From Vombatus ursinus (lineage: Eukaryota > Chordata > Mammalia > Diprotodontia > Vombatidae), in NCBI RefSeq assembly GCF_900497805.2, contig NW_020954608.1, positions 12,110,589 through 12,174,588 on the forward strand: a stretch of 64,000 bases of DNA. Direction: 5' to 3'. The notes beneath the pieces were generated by a model, which saw only the letters and a program-made list of their open reading frames with translations, had not been told where the DNA came from and searched no databases. The number at the start of each line of letters is the position of its first letter. Positions within the stretch are counted from its first letter, which is position 1. The translations under genes were made by a program, and so were the position numbers. This document shows, one piece after another, positions 31,080 to 41,539 of the stretch.

Positions 31080-31210
31080 TCTGATACATACACACACACA
31101 CACACACCACACACAATATAAATATGTTTGTGTATATTATATGTAAATATATGCCTTCAGAAAGAGAGAGAGAAGAGAGAGAGAAGAAAGAGGAGAGAGA
31201 GAGAATAGGA
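31080..31210. repeat. (CA)n and (GA)n microsatellites
   Basis: ACACAC array at 31082-31117, then a GAGA/GAAGAGAG tract at 31158-31208. Confidence 0.92.
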
Positions 31211-31297
31211 TAGGGAATAAGCATATCATTTCATTGGTACAGGGAGCTCCCAGTAAGGAAACTCTCTGTACCAAACAGGGTGACATCTTCTTTGCGG

Positions 31298-31385
31298 TTT
31301 ATAGTAATAGTGATCTGACAGGGACACTGAGAATTTATAGTAATTTGCTCAAGGTCACACAGCCAGTATGTGTCAGAGGCAGCAA
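31298..31385 (-). mobile_element. tRNA-type SINE (third family) fragment
   Basis: GTTTATAGTAATAGTGATCTG, AATTTGCTCAAGGTCACAC, AGCCAGTATGTGTCAGAGGC. Confidence 0.6.
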
Positions 31386-31690
31386 TATATGGATATGTGT
31401 ATATGATGTATAGGTTTTATATATTTATATATATATACACATATACATACATATTATATGTGTATATATATGATGTGACAATCTGTTCTAATCTAATACA
31501 TACACACATGCATATAATATCTATCTATACATACACATACATTATATATATCCATATATATCCTTCTCTCCTTCCCTGTCTCCCTTCACGTTCTCTCTAC
31601 ACACACATGCACACAAACATACATGTTTACACATGTAGTACATGTGCACACATGTTCATATTTGTGTTGTATATATTTGTGTGTGCATAT
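31386..31690. repeat. Alternating TA/CA purine-pyrimidine region
   Basis: About 300 bp rich in TATATA, CATACA and TGTGTA steps. It yields a spurious tyrosine/isoleucine-rich reading frame. Confidence 0.9.
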
Positions 31691-32060
31691 AACTTTAAAA
31701 AGAATCTTTTAAAATAGAACCTCTGTCATGGAAGAGTGAAAAGTCTTTTAGTCTATCCTTACAGGCCCAATTGCTTACAGCTCTTCTTTACTTTCTAATA
31801 GTAAGGGATAATGATAATAATAATAACAATAATAATAATAATAATGATGATAATTATAGACTGGAGATCCCAACAAAAATAGTGTGGTTTGTTTGGGCAT
31901 TCCTTGACTCATTTCTATTCATTTTAAAGATACTTTGAGTAGATAGAGTGTAAATTTTCAGACTCAGAATGCTTTGCAAAACCACAGAAAAACAGGGTGT
32001 TCAAGGCCCTTGAAATGATTCCACCCACATCCAAACCATCCTAGATATAGGTTCCTGAGT
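31691..32060. other. Unassigned, with (ATA)n tract
   Basis: AATAATAATA array at 31808-31850; otherwise nothing recognised. Confidence 0.5.
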
Positions 32061-32064
32061 TGTA

Positions 32065-32665
32065 AAGTTAGCCAGTCAAAAAACATTTATCAAGTTCTTA
32101 CTATGTACTAGATAGTGTGTTAAGTTCTGGGGATAAAAAAAAAAAGAAGAAGTAAAAACATGGCCCTTATGTTCAAGGAGCTCACTTTCTAATGGGAGAG
32201 GCAACACGCAATTCGCTATTATACGCAATTAACCATATCTATATCTAGAATAAACTGAAGGTAATGTCAGTATAAAGGAGGGAGAGGGGGAGGAGAACAC
32301 TGGAAAAGCCCTTGAGCATTCCAAGTCTTAGCAACAGCCCAGACACATTTGGGGAGATGGGGAGGGTCACAAGAGAGTAACAATAAGTAGGTGTGCTTAG
32401 CTGTATCATAAAGTATGGTGAGGGGAATTGTATGAGGACTGGATTTGGGTTAAGGCTGCTTCTTAAGAGAAAAGTTTCCAGAGATCAAAATTTATATTCC
32501 CTTTGGGCAGAGCACCCGCAGGTAAGGGTATGATGAATGAAGGACAAGCACCAGCAATGAGGAGTGGAAAGGTAAAGAGTGATCAGGTTGAGAAGGGTTT
32601 TAAATGCCAGAGCATTTTTATTTGATCCTGGACATAGTAAGGAACCGCTAGAGTTTATTTAATTG
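32065..32665 (-). mobile_element. L2 LINE 3' end, about 600 bp
   Basis: Antisense L2: CATTTATCAAGTTCTTAC, TATGTACTAGATAGTGTG, TTCAAGGAGCTCACTTTC, TAAACTGAAGGTAATGTCAG, AGGGTTTTAAATGCCAGAGC, TTTGATCCTGGACATAG. Confidence 0.88.
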
Positions 32666-32714
32666 GGAAAGCTATTACAGTTCCTCTCATTCAAACTGTT
32701 CTACTATTTAATAA

Positions 32715-32930
32715 TCAATCAAACAGCCAACAAGCATTTATGAATTGCTGACTATATGGCAGGCACTATCAGGGGGATAAAAATATCTAAACATAAACAA
32801 AAGAAATGCAAGGTAAGTTTGCAGGTGGGAGATACTAGCAGCTTCTATGATTAGGAAAGGCCTCTTGTAGGAGACAGTGCCTGAACTAAAATTTCCAGGA
32901 AACTGAGGCTCTAAAAGGCAGAGATGAATA
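32715..32930 (-). mobile_element. L2 LINE 3' end
   Basis: A second antisense copy beginning again at the 3' tip: CCAACAAGCATTTATGAATTGC, ATATGGCAGGCACTATC, TTAGGAAAGGCCTCTTG. Confidence 0.85.
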
Positions 32931-32934
32931 ATAA

Positions 32935-34115
32935 CCCTGCTCTATGTCTGCTATGGCCTTCTTTATCCCTAATCTGATCTGGATTCTTCACCTCTGTAGT
33001 CACTTTATCCCATTCTTATTCTAATTCATATTGATTTTTGCTGGTCTTTCATTATCAGATTCCTTGAAGAGTTGGTAGCTTCCCTTCTTCTTACGTCATT
33101 TCCATTCACTTTGCCCTATTACAGACACTTGCTTGCTTTATATGCTCTTTCAAACAGAGCACAATTTTTTTTTAACCAGTTCAACTTTGCTGCCTCTTCC
33201 ATATTGGTCCAGGCAATGGTTCTCCTGTCTGGAGTAGCACCTATTATCCTAGGCCACTCAATGCTTACCATCCCCCTTAACTCTATACTTTTGGTTTCAT
33301 GGGGATAGATTCCTTGTCCTTCACTGCAAAGTTGTTCCATATCTCCCTGGGTGGGTAATTTTCTTGTGATTGCAGCAAATCCAGGAGAGCTCTTGCTCCC
33401 AGTTGTTGCATTGCTTAACTGAGACAAGGCTGGCCAGTAGAGAGGATGGTTTTTGGAAAGTCAGTCAAGGACATAATTGTGGCAAAAACTGAAGGAGAAT
33501 CTCTTCCTGATCTCATACAATGGTACTATTGCTAGGATGCGACAGTGAGAACCTTGAGGCAGTTTCAATGGCTGGTATTACCATTAAAAAAAATAAAGAA
33601 AAGAATCTTCATCTGCCCAAGAGATGGCTACATCTTTGCCTCATGCCACATTGCATTTCTCATATTTGCTATTCCAGGGAAGAACCTAACTGAGAGACAA
33701 ATTGACTTGTTTTGCTCTGCAGTACTGTAAGAACTAACGGGAGAGCCAGGCAGAGGCTGAGATGGGAGAGAGCCACACTTAGATCTCCCATAGGCACAGC
33801 ACAATCAAAATAAAGCTTCCTGAGACCAATTCATCAGGCAGCACAATTGCACCTTATTGAAATAGAAAATTGCTGTTTCCTTGTTTTGTTTTTCTAGTTG
33901 AAATTTAACCCATTCTATAGTTATGTTTTCCTTTTCTTCATAAGGGCAATACTCTAACAAAGAGCAGTGTACCATTAGACAAAAACAGACTTGAATCAGG
34001 AAGAATGCCCACTTGTCGGGTTAGTTCTTCATACCTTTCCAGTACACCCTGGCAGCAGAGTCTTCTAAGCTGGCAGACTTTTTTTTTAGTGGTTTGTGCT
34101 TCCCATGAGGGCTTC
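32935..34115. other. Unassigned island
   Basis: About 1.2 kb, the second largest stretch without a recognised repeat. Reading frames at 33072-33308 (plus) and 33119-33427 (minus) overlap each other and show no domain. Confidence 0.4.
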
Positions 34116-34119
34116 TGTC

Positions 34120-34215
34120 TTCAATCATTCATTCATTCATTAAAGGAACTCTGCTAGGCATTGGGTATATAAAGACAGAAATTAAATAATTTCTGACCCA
34201 AAGAGCTTACATTCT
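34120..34215 (-). mobile_element. L2 LINE 3' end
   Basis: TCAATCATTCATTCATTCATT, CTGCTAGGCATTGGG, CCAAAGAGCTTACATTCTC. Confidence 0.75.
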
Positions 34216-34221
34216 CATTAG

Positions 34222-34345
34222 GACCATAGATCTAGAGAATTGGAAGGGACCTCAAAGATCAGCTCCTTCATTTTACAGATGAGAAAAACAAGGCTCAGAG
34301 AGGAAGGAGACCATAACCTGTCCAAAGTTGGACTTGGTAGATCTC
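34222..34345 (-). mobile_element. MIR3 SINE
   Basis: ACCATAGATCTAGAGAATTGG, AGGGACCTCAAAGATCAG, TTCATTTTACAGATGAG. Confidence 0.85.
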
Positions 34346-35110
34346 TAAGCACAGTGAAAAGCAGATTGATTCTGTTGGCCTCTTGTAAATCTTCCTCTTC
34401 AAAGTGGCTTGCATGTTTCCTGGGCTTTAATTGTTTTCTAGAATATTGAAACACCAAAAGTGGTTGACCTGCCATATGCTACCCTTCAAAGGAGTTATTT
34501 TCAGACTCATTCATGCTATACATTTTTTTAAATGTCTGCACCAATACATGAAAGCAGTCTAATAATAAGCATGTGACAGCTTGATAACATAGCAACAAAG
34601 AATCACAGAACAAACCACAGTTATGGGAGCTAAGAATGTAGAGAGGTTCAATAATATTGTAAAAGTTTTCTGAGAGGAGGTAGGAACTTTGGAGGGCAGG
34701 GCTAGCTTTGACATCTAATGGAAATATGCTCCATATTCTGAGGGCCAGCACAAGAAAAGGAAAATAACCTGATATAAGGGGAGAACCATGGACTTGGCTG
34801 GTTTCCCCATGCAACTGAATGAACAGACATCTGTATTCAGCACAAGCTACAAGGAATGGAAAATGCCGATGAAACCCCTGCTGGGAGAGAATTATAATAA
34901 TTGAGTCTTCTATCATGGGGCTCTGCACTATTGCTGCAAGGTCACCGTGGGTCAAATAACTGCACAGCTCACAGAGGCTCAGTATTTTTTGTATACTCCA
35001 TACTACATCTCATATGCAATGGGTGCTCAGTAATGATTAGATGATGATGGTGAAGACAATGCTTTTACATTTCTCTTGGGACATGGCTGTTTCTTCAAAA
35101 GTTTGGTTGA
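34346..35110. other. Unassigned island
   Basis: About 760 bp. The 158-codon minus-strand reading frame (34479-34955) has no domain, no splice context and no repeat match that I recognise. Confidence 0.4.
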
Positions 35111-35125
35111 AAGGAAAGGTCCAAA

Positions 35126-35230
35126 ATCTGACCTCAGACACTTGACACTTACTAGCTGTGTGACCCTGGGCAAGTCACTTAACCCTGATTGCCTTGGCAA
35201 AAAAAAAGAAAAGAAAAGAAAAGAAAGAAA
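35126..35230 (+). mobile_element. 5'-truncated WSINE1-type SINE with 13-bp TSD
   Basis: Starts within CTGACCTCAGACACTTGACAC and ends TTGCCTTGGC plus an A-rich AAAAG tail. GGAAAGGTCCAAA flanks it at 35113-35125 and 35231-35243. Confidence 0.9.
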
Positions 35231-35243
35231 GGAAAGGTCCAAA

Positions 35244-35608
35244 CACTTCTAAAAGTGATAACCAGAGATGAGGTCTTCATACCAATGCCTTCCCATCCCC
35301 CAATTGAAAGAATACCAAGGTACAACTACCTTGTAAGGTCATCTGAGTTCCTTTCCATTACACTAGTGAAACAAAAAACCCCAAACCCAATAGCATAATC
35401 TTTAGCAATAAATAAAAAAAAATGAATAAATGAATGAATGAATGAATGAATAAATAAATAAATAGCTTTAGGGAACTGCATTAATACACTACCCACCCCT
35501 TAGACTTGTGGTGAGAAGAATTCTCTTTAAGCTGTAAAGTACCACATAAATGTGAGTTCTGAGCTATTGCCAAATAAAGAGATCTATTTAACAAGTTTTC
35601 CTTTTTGC
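35244..35608. other. Unassigned, with (AATG/AATA)n tract
   Basis: GAATGAATGAATAAATAAA array at 35409-35464; no other feature. Confidence 0.5.
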
Positions 35609-35611
35609 TTG

Positions 35612-35768
35612 TTTGTTTTTTTCTTTTTTTTTTGGCTAGGCAATGGAGTTAAGTGACTTGACCAGGGTCACACAGCTAGTAAGTGTCAAGTGTCTGAGGC
35701 CGGATTTGAACTCAGGTCCTCCTGACTCCAGGGCCGATGCTCTATCCACTGCACCACCTAGCTGCCCC
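35612..35768 (-). mobile_element. WSINE1-type SINE
   Basis: T-rich start, GGCTAGGCAATGGAG, CACACAGCTAGTAAGTGTC, AGGCCGGATTTGAACTC, CACTGCACCACCTAGCTGCCC. Little diverged. Confidence 0.93.
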
Positions 35769-35879
35769 ACAACATTGGCAGTACCAAGTTTGGTTTTAAT
35801 TGTGTTTTATCATCTCTTTCAGATTAGAATTTGAAAGGACTCTCTCCCCTTCTACCATCTCCTATGAAGCAAGGGTTCA

Positions 35880-36270
35880 CCCCCATCCAAAACCTTGATT
35901 TTTTTTAACTCTTCCTTCTCTCTCCCCTTTCATCACCAATCCATTTCCGAGTTATATTTATCCCCTCTACATAATACTTCTTACCTCAGTTTCCTGCTCA
36001 CTATTCCTGTCGCCACTACCCAATACAGATCCTTGTTATCCTCTGCCTGGGCTTCTGTATTAGCTTCCTCTTTCTGCCTCTACTTTCTCTTCCCTCCAAA
36101 CCATCCTTCACCCAAGTGCTGGATTTTTCTTCCTTATGTCATACTAGTCTTCAATGGCTCCCTATGACCTACTGAATAAAGTTCAACTTCCTTACTGACT
36201 GTTTTCTAAGGGCTTCTTGAATGTGGCGCTTCACCTGTCTGGTCTTTCCTTGTATTCTCCCTTCTACAGA
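35880..36270 (+). mobile_element. L2 LINE 3' region
   Basis: Sense L2: CTTCAATGGCTCCCTATGACC, TAAAGTTCAACTTCC, TTTCTAAGGGCTTC, GTCTGGTCTTTCCTTG. Confidence 0.7.
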
Positions 36271-36985
36271 TTTTATTCTCCAAATTTTGTGTGTCTGTGT
36301 GTACGAGAAAGAAATTACACTTTCATATGCAAAGACTGAATTTAAAAAAAAAATCCTTCTAAGAACAAAGCTTGTTTTGCTGTTTTCCCCGGTCCCTTGA
36401 GTCTACTTTCCATTTGACACTAGAGTTGTCCAGTCAGCACTCTCTATCTCTGAGTTAAAACCTACTGGGAAGAAAAGGTTGTGTGTAATCTACTGGAAGC
36501 ATTTATCCTTCTAAGGATCATCTACTGAGGCCTTCAGTAAAAGCTAAGGCACTGACTGTCCCTGGGTCTTTGGCTGGAGAGGTATGACTTGTTTGTCTCA
36601 GGGATCTATCATCCTATTAATCTTTTTTGTGTTCTTTCAGGTAAACAAGTGGAAGGGTAAACTTCAAAGGCTTACTTAGGCTTTGATTGCCTGTAGCCAG
36701 GTTTTCATTCACTGGAAAAACAATGCAAAGGACTCATATCCAAGCCAAGTCAGACCTGCTCCTCTTCCCTATATATTCCTCAAAGACCTTCCTTTTGTAG
36801 CGACACTTACAAGGAGAAAAAACACAGAGTAGCTAGTGAGCCAAGCAACACTCCTCTCTGCTGGGTCTGCATCTCATCTTCTTCCCTAGTTACTTAAACG
36901 ATTGCTCGTGGCTTATAGCAACATTCCTAGCCTTGGGCATGGGGCTCTGCACATAGGAGGCACTAATTTGGATGGTGAGCAGCCT
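36271..36985. other. Unassigned island
   Basis: About 715 bp with no recognised repeat or exon. Confidence 0.4.
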
Positions 36986-36989
36986 GCAG

Positions 36990-37300
36990 AACACGTCACG
37001 TAAGGATTAGTTGAACAAATTGGGGATGTTTAGCCTGGAGAATAGAAGACGTGGGGAGATAAGACAGCTATATTTAAGTATTTGAAGGGCTGTCATGGGG
37101 AAGAGAGATTAGACTTAGTCTGCTTGGCCTCAGAGGACAAATCTAAAAATAACGGGAAAAAGTTGCAAAGAGTCAGATTTAAGTCCAATGGAAGGAAAAG
37201 TTTCCTGAACAACTGGAGCTATCCAAAATTGGAATGCTCTGCTTGGGGCTCCCCATCTCTGGGGGTTTTCGAACAGAAGGTGGGGACCATTGTATTTTCT
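36990..37300 (+). mobile_element. CR1/L3 LINE 3' region
   Basis: GGGGATGTTTAGCCTGGAG, TTTGAAGGGCTGTCATGG, GAGATTAGACTTAGTCTGCTTGG, CTATCCAAAATTGGAATGC. Confidence 0.88.
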
Positions 37301-37365
37301 TACTTTAAATCAATGGATAAGAGGGGGTTTGAAAAATGACTCAGATTTATAGTATCAAGATCTAG

Positions 37366-37510
37366 AAGGATCTTAGAGATAACCCAGTCCAATTTTCATT
37401 TCACAGATAACAAAACCAAAGCCCTGAAAGGCTGAATGGATTGTCCAAAGTCACAGGTATTGAGTAGAAGGATTTTTATTTCAATCCAATTCCTGTGGCC
37501 CTAGAGCCAT
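37366..37510 (-). mobile_element. MIR3 SINE
   Basis: AGGATCTTAGAGATAACCC, AGTCCAATTTTCATTTCAC, GTCCAAAGTCACAGG. Confidence 0.75.
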
Positions 37511-37624
37511 AGCATTTTTCTTTTTTTTTGTTTTGTTTTGTTTTTTGCTTTATACCACTGAGTCAAATGAACTCTAATCAGGATTTCAGAGAAGATCCTT
37601 TTAAAATCAAATATGGCATAATAG

Positions 37625-37885
37625 GTGGCAGCTAGGTGATGCAGTGGATAAGAGCACTGGGCTTGGAATCAGGAATATTCATTTTTATAAGTTCAAATCT
37701 AGCCTCAGACACTTACTAGCTATATGACCCTGGGTAAGTCATTTAACCCTGACTCAGTTTCCTCATCTGCAAAATGTTCTAGAGAAGGAAATGGCAAACG
37801 ACTCTACTAACATGGAAGAGAAAACCCCAAATGGGGTCATGAAGAATTGGACATGACTGAAACAACTGAACACTCACAACAATGT
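37625..37885 (+). mobile_element. MAR1 CORE-SINE with 8-bp TSD
   Basis: Full-length: GTGGCAGCTAGGTGATGCAG, TATATGACCCTGGGTAAGTC, GAAGGAAATGGCAAACG, ACCCCAAATGGGGTC, CATGACTGAAACAACTGAAC. CATAATAG flanks it at 37617-37624 and 37886-37893. The (TTTTG)n run at 37531-37548 lies just upstream. Confidence 0.93.
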
Positions 37886-38029
37886 CATAATAGAGAAGGA
37901 AGTGGATAAATGACAGTTCAGGCATCACCCACTTTGTTCCTAATTGTAAATAACCTCAATCACACTAAGTTCCAGACAAACTGATCTATTTGCTGTTTTT
38001 TTTTTGTTTGTTTTTTCGCATGTGTCATG

Positions 38030-38210
38030 GAATGCTTTTGCACAAGCTATCCCCCCTGCCCAGGATGTTCTCCCTCTTATTTTTACCTCTTAGAAGCCTT
38101 AGTTCAGGCTCTTACACATCTTAGAGCTCGTCAAGCTCAATACCTCTTACAGTCTTTCCTCATGTCCCCAGGTGTTAGCACACCCCTCCTAAATTACTCT
38201 GTATTTATTT
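38030..38210 (+). mobile_element. L2 LINE fragment
   Basis: TGGAATGCTTTTGCACAAGC, CTGCCCAGGATGTTC, AGGCTCTTACACATC, CAGTCTTTCCTCATGTCCC. Confidence 0.55.
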
Positions 38211-38211
38211 T

Positions 38212-39495
38212 TAGTCAGTCACCAAGCATTTATTTTTCACTATGTACTAGGCACTATGCTAAGTGCTGGGGATACCAAGAAAGACAGAAACAAACAAAAA
38301 AACAAAAACAAAAAACAGTTCCTGTCCTCAAAGAACCAAACATTCAAATGAGGGAGATTGCGCGTAAGTAAATAGGTACATACCCAAAATATGTATGGAA
38401 CTGGTGGGAGTTAGTCTGAAATAGGAAGGTATTAGCAGCTGGTGGGGGTGGGGGCGGGAAAGGCCTTTTGTACAAGGTGACATTTGAGTTGATCTTAAAG
38501 GAATCCAGGGAAACTAAGAAGAAGGTAAAGGAGCAACACGTTCTAGGCATAGGGGACAACCAAATGCATGGAGATAGGAAATGGAGTTTTATTTTCATGG
38601 ATCTTCCAGTAGACCATCAGAGTTATACCTTACTCCCTTCCACAATGTCCAAAGAAGAGTACAGTATGAGGATTAGAAATATAGCAAGAGGCCAGGTTAT
38701 GAAGAGTTTTAAATGCAAAATAGAAGATTTTAGATTTTATCCAACAGGGAACCCTTGGAACAAGAGGGTGGTAGGGTCAGACCTACACTTTAGAAAATAA
38801 AACTCTCCTTGTTAGCTCAGTGGAGGTTGGATTAGAGCGGAGAGACTCTTGAGATCTGTAGTCCAGGTGAGATGTAATAAAGGTCTGAACTGGAACTGTG
38901 GTTGTATGAGTGGGAAAAGGGGGTGTGTAGGACAAATGTTGTGAAGGCACAAATGGCAAGATTTGGCATTGAATTGGGTATAAAGGGAGAGTGAGAGTAA
39001 TGAGTCAAGGATGACTGGGACGATAGTGTTGCCCTTGACAATAACAGGGAAGGTCAGCATTGGGAGGGTTTGGGAATAAAGATAGTAAGTCTGGGTTTGA
39101 TGGGTTTGAGGTGCCTATGGGACGTCTAATTTTAGATATCTAAAAGGTAGTTGGAGATGTATGACTAAGACTGGATATTTAGATCTGGGAATCATCTTCA
39201 TAGAGGTGGTAACTGAACCCATGGAAACTGATGAGCTCAAGGGGCCCAGGACAGAGGCTTGGGGACACCCAAGATTAGTGGGGATGACACAGGTGAAGAA
39301 TCAGTAGAGTGGGCTATAAAGTAGTGGTAAGATAAATAGGTGGAGAACCAGGAGAGAATAGTGTTGAGAAAACCCAGAGAGGAGGGAATATTCAGGAAAA
39401 GGTGATTGACAGTGTCAAGTTCTGCAGAGATGTCAGGGAGGACCAAGATTGCCATATACTGCCACAGTTTTGGAGGGTGGTTTCAGTGGAATGAT
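38212..39495 (-). mobile_element. L2 LINE with reverse transcriptase remnant
   Basis: The longest L2 copy, antisense. The 3' UTR complement lies at 38212-38800 (CAAGCATTTATTTTTCAC, GGCACTATGCTAAGTGCTGGGG). Minus-strand reading frames then match the L2 reverse transcriptase. 38812-39060 reads FPVIVKGNTIVPVILDSL; 39237-39455 reads DISAELDTVNH and LGFLNTILSWFSTYL, like the family's LSAAFDTVDH and LGF...LSWFSSYL. The remnant is broken and 5'-truncated. Confidence 0.9.
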
Positions 39496-39499
39496 TTTG

Positions 39500-39625
39500 T
39501 ATACATTATTCATTTATTTATTTCAGTAGGTAACCTCCTTGAGGGCAGGGATTATTTCATTTTGTCTTTATGTTCCCACTGCTTAGCACACAGTAGGTGC
39601 TAATAGGTGCTTGTTGTCATTGTAG
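39500..39625 (+). mobile_element. L2 LINE 3' end
   Basis: GTAACCTCCTTGAGGGCAGG, ATTATTTCATTTTGTC, CTTAGCACACAGTAGGTGC. Confidence 0.85.
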
Positions 39626-39863
39626 TACAACCTTCCATCTTTAATTTCTCATATTTCATTACTGAAGGATTACGTTTTTGTTTCAGAATATAACTTGCTG
39701 ACATCCCTATGAAAAGAAATACAGGAAGATGTTTTGCTCCTCATTAAATCCTTGCAGAGGTTGGAGCAACATAATGGAAGAGTTACATATATCTGAGCTG
39801 AAGTGCTGCCTTGAGTGGGCACACAGTGAAGTGGCCTGGTATGTTTTAGAAATTTCTTGCAAA
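39626..39863. other. Unassigned sequence
   Basis: No feature recognised. Confidence 0.4.
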
Positions 39864-40807
39864 AATGCTATACCTCGGAGAGATATTGTGGGTTTGGTTC
39901 TAGACTACTGCAATAAAGTGAATATTGCAATAAAGTGAGTCACACGAAGTTTTTTGTTTCCCAGTGCATATAAAAGTTATGTTTATACTATACCATAATC
40001 TATTAAGTGTGCAATAGTATTGTCTAAAAAAAACCCCAGTGTACATACCTTAATTAAAAATACTTTATTGATAAAAATGCTATCATCTGAGCTAATGATA
40101 GTTGATGGCTGCTGACTGATCAGGGTGGTGACTGCTGAAGCTTGGGGTGGCTGTGGCAATTTTTTTTTTAGGCAATTGAGGTTAAGTGACTTGCCCAGGG
40201 TCACACAGCTAGTAAGTATCAAGTGTTTGGTCTGAGGTCAAATTTGAACTCAGGTCCTTCTGACTTCAGGGCCGGTGCTCTATCCACTGTGCCACCTAGC
40301 TGCCCCTGAAATTTCTTAAAATAAGGCAGTGATGAAGTTTGCTGAATTGATTAACTCTTCCTTTCACTTGATCACTTAGAGGCCATTGTAGGATTATTAA
40401 TTGTAGGCCTAATTTCAATATCGTTGTGACTCAAGGAATAGGGAGGCTGGAGGAGAGGGAGAGAGATGGGGAATGGTCAGTTGGTGGAGCAGTCAGAACA
40501 CACATCATATCGAGTGATTAAGTTCACCACCTTAAACGGGTGGTGGTGTGTGGTGCCCCAGAACAATTACAATGGTAATATCAAAGATCACTGATCACAG
40601 ATCATCATAACAGATATAATAATAATGAAATAATTTGAGATAGAATGAGAATTACCAAAATGTGACACAAAGACATGATGGGAGCACATGTTGTTGGAAA
40701 ATTGGCGCCTATAAACTTGCTTGACACAGGATTGCCACAAATCTTCAATTTGTAAAAAACACAATATCTGCACAATAAAGTGAATGTGATAAAACGATGT
40801 ATGCCTG
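39864..40807. mobile_element. Internally deleted Tigger1-like DNA transposon
   Basis: Left end GCTATACCTCGGAGAGATATTG and right end AAACGATGTATGCCTG match Tigger1 termini (CAGGCATACCTCG), with a TA at 40808-40809. Both flanks follow Tigger1 closely: ACTGCAATAAAGTGAATATTGC, GTTGATGGCTGCTGACTGATC, GGGGTGGCTGTGGCAATTTC, then AGAGGCCATTGTAGG and CAAAATGTGACACAAAGAC. About 800 bp remain of a roughly 2.4-kb family. The transposase core is missing, apparently joined at AACTCTTCCTTTCAC (40354). A WSINE1-type SINE interrupts it. Confidence 0.93.
40161..40307 (-). mobile_element. WSINE1-type SINE inside Tigger1
   Basis: T-rich start, GGCAATTGAGGTTAAGTGAC, AGTATCAAGTGTTTGGTC, CTGTGCCACCTAGCTGCCC. It interrupts the Tigger sequence GGCAATTTCTTAAAATAAG, leaving a short AATTT duplication. 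Confidence 0.92.
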
Positions 40808-40832
40808 TACCATCTTTTAAGTCAAGCACCAA

Positions 40833-41086
40833 CAATAATAGCTAGTATATATATATACATATATATATGTACACACTATTTTAAGATTTGCAAAGTGGTT
40901 TTCACATGTTATGTAATTTTGATTTTCACAATGACACTGGGAAGCAGGTGCTATTGCTAATTCTGACAACTAAGGAAACTGATGAGGTCAAGAAACTTGG
41001 CCAGCACTGCATAGCTAAAAGTGACTGAGGCAGGATTAGAACTCAGCTTTTCCTGAGTTGAAAACAAGCATTATACACTATCCTTA
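40833..41086 (-). mobile_element. MIR/THER1 SINE
   Basis: ATAATAGCTAGTATATATATA, TTTGCAAAGTGGTTTTC, ACAATGACACTGGGAAGC, GGATTAGAACTCAGC. A TA-rich expansion sits near its 3' end. Confidence 0.8.
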
Positions 41087-41347
41087 CAGCAACTTTGTGG
41101 GGTAGGTTTTTACGAACATTCTTGACATTCCCATTTTATAGATACTGACAGGGATGTGCTGGTAAATATTTAACAACCAGGTCTCTAAAAAAAAATGAGC
41201 AAAGGGTACGCTTTTAAGTTTAACCTATTTTGCTGACTTTTTCTCCATTACTTACTTGTCTATTTAATCAACAAAGCAAAAAATCATTCATTGATTGGTA
41301 GTGGTTGCCAATTTCTGAGGTTAAATGGTCACATTGAAAATTTAAAC

Positions 41348-41503
41348 CAGGGGTGGGGAACCTGTGGCCTTGAGGTCACATGTGGCTCTCTAGGTCCTCA
41401 AGGGCAGCCCTTTGTTCTGTGAAGTTTGGATTCAATCAAAAAGCTGCCCTTGAGCACCTAGAGGGTCACATGTGACCTCAAGGTGGCAGGTTTCCCACCC
41501 TTG
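41348..41503. mobile_element. 156-bp hAT MITE with 8-bp TSD
   Basis: Ends CAGGGGTGGGGAACCTG and CAGGTTTCCCACCCTTG. The inverted repeat extends about 60 bp inward (CTTGAGGTCACATGTG...CACATGTGACCTCAAGG, and GGGCAGC/GCTGCCC). Perfect ATTTAAAC duplications lie at 41340-41347 and 41504-41511. Confidence 0.96.
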
Positions 41504-41539
41504 ATTTAAACAGTGGTTTAGCAGGCTCCAAGGCACTCT

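Noticed and set aside
34479-34955. 158-codon minus-strand frame as a gene
   Set aside because: No recognisable domain and no supporting context; length is within chance expectation.
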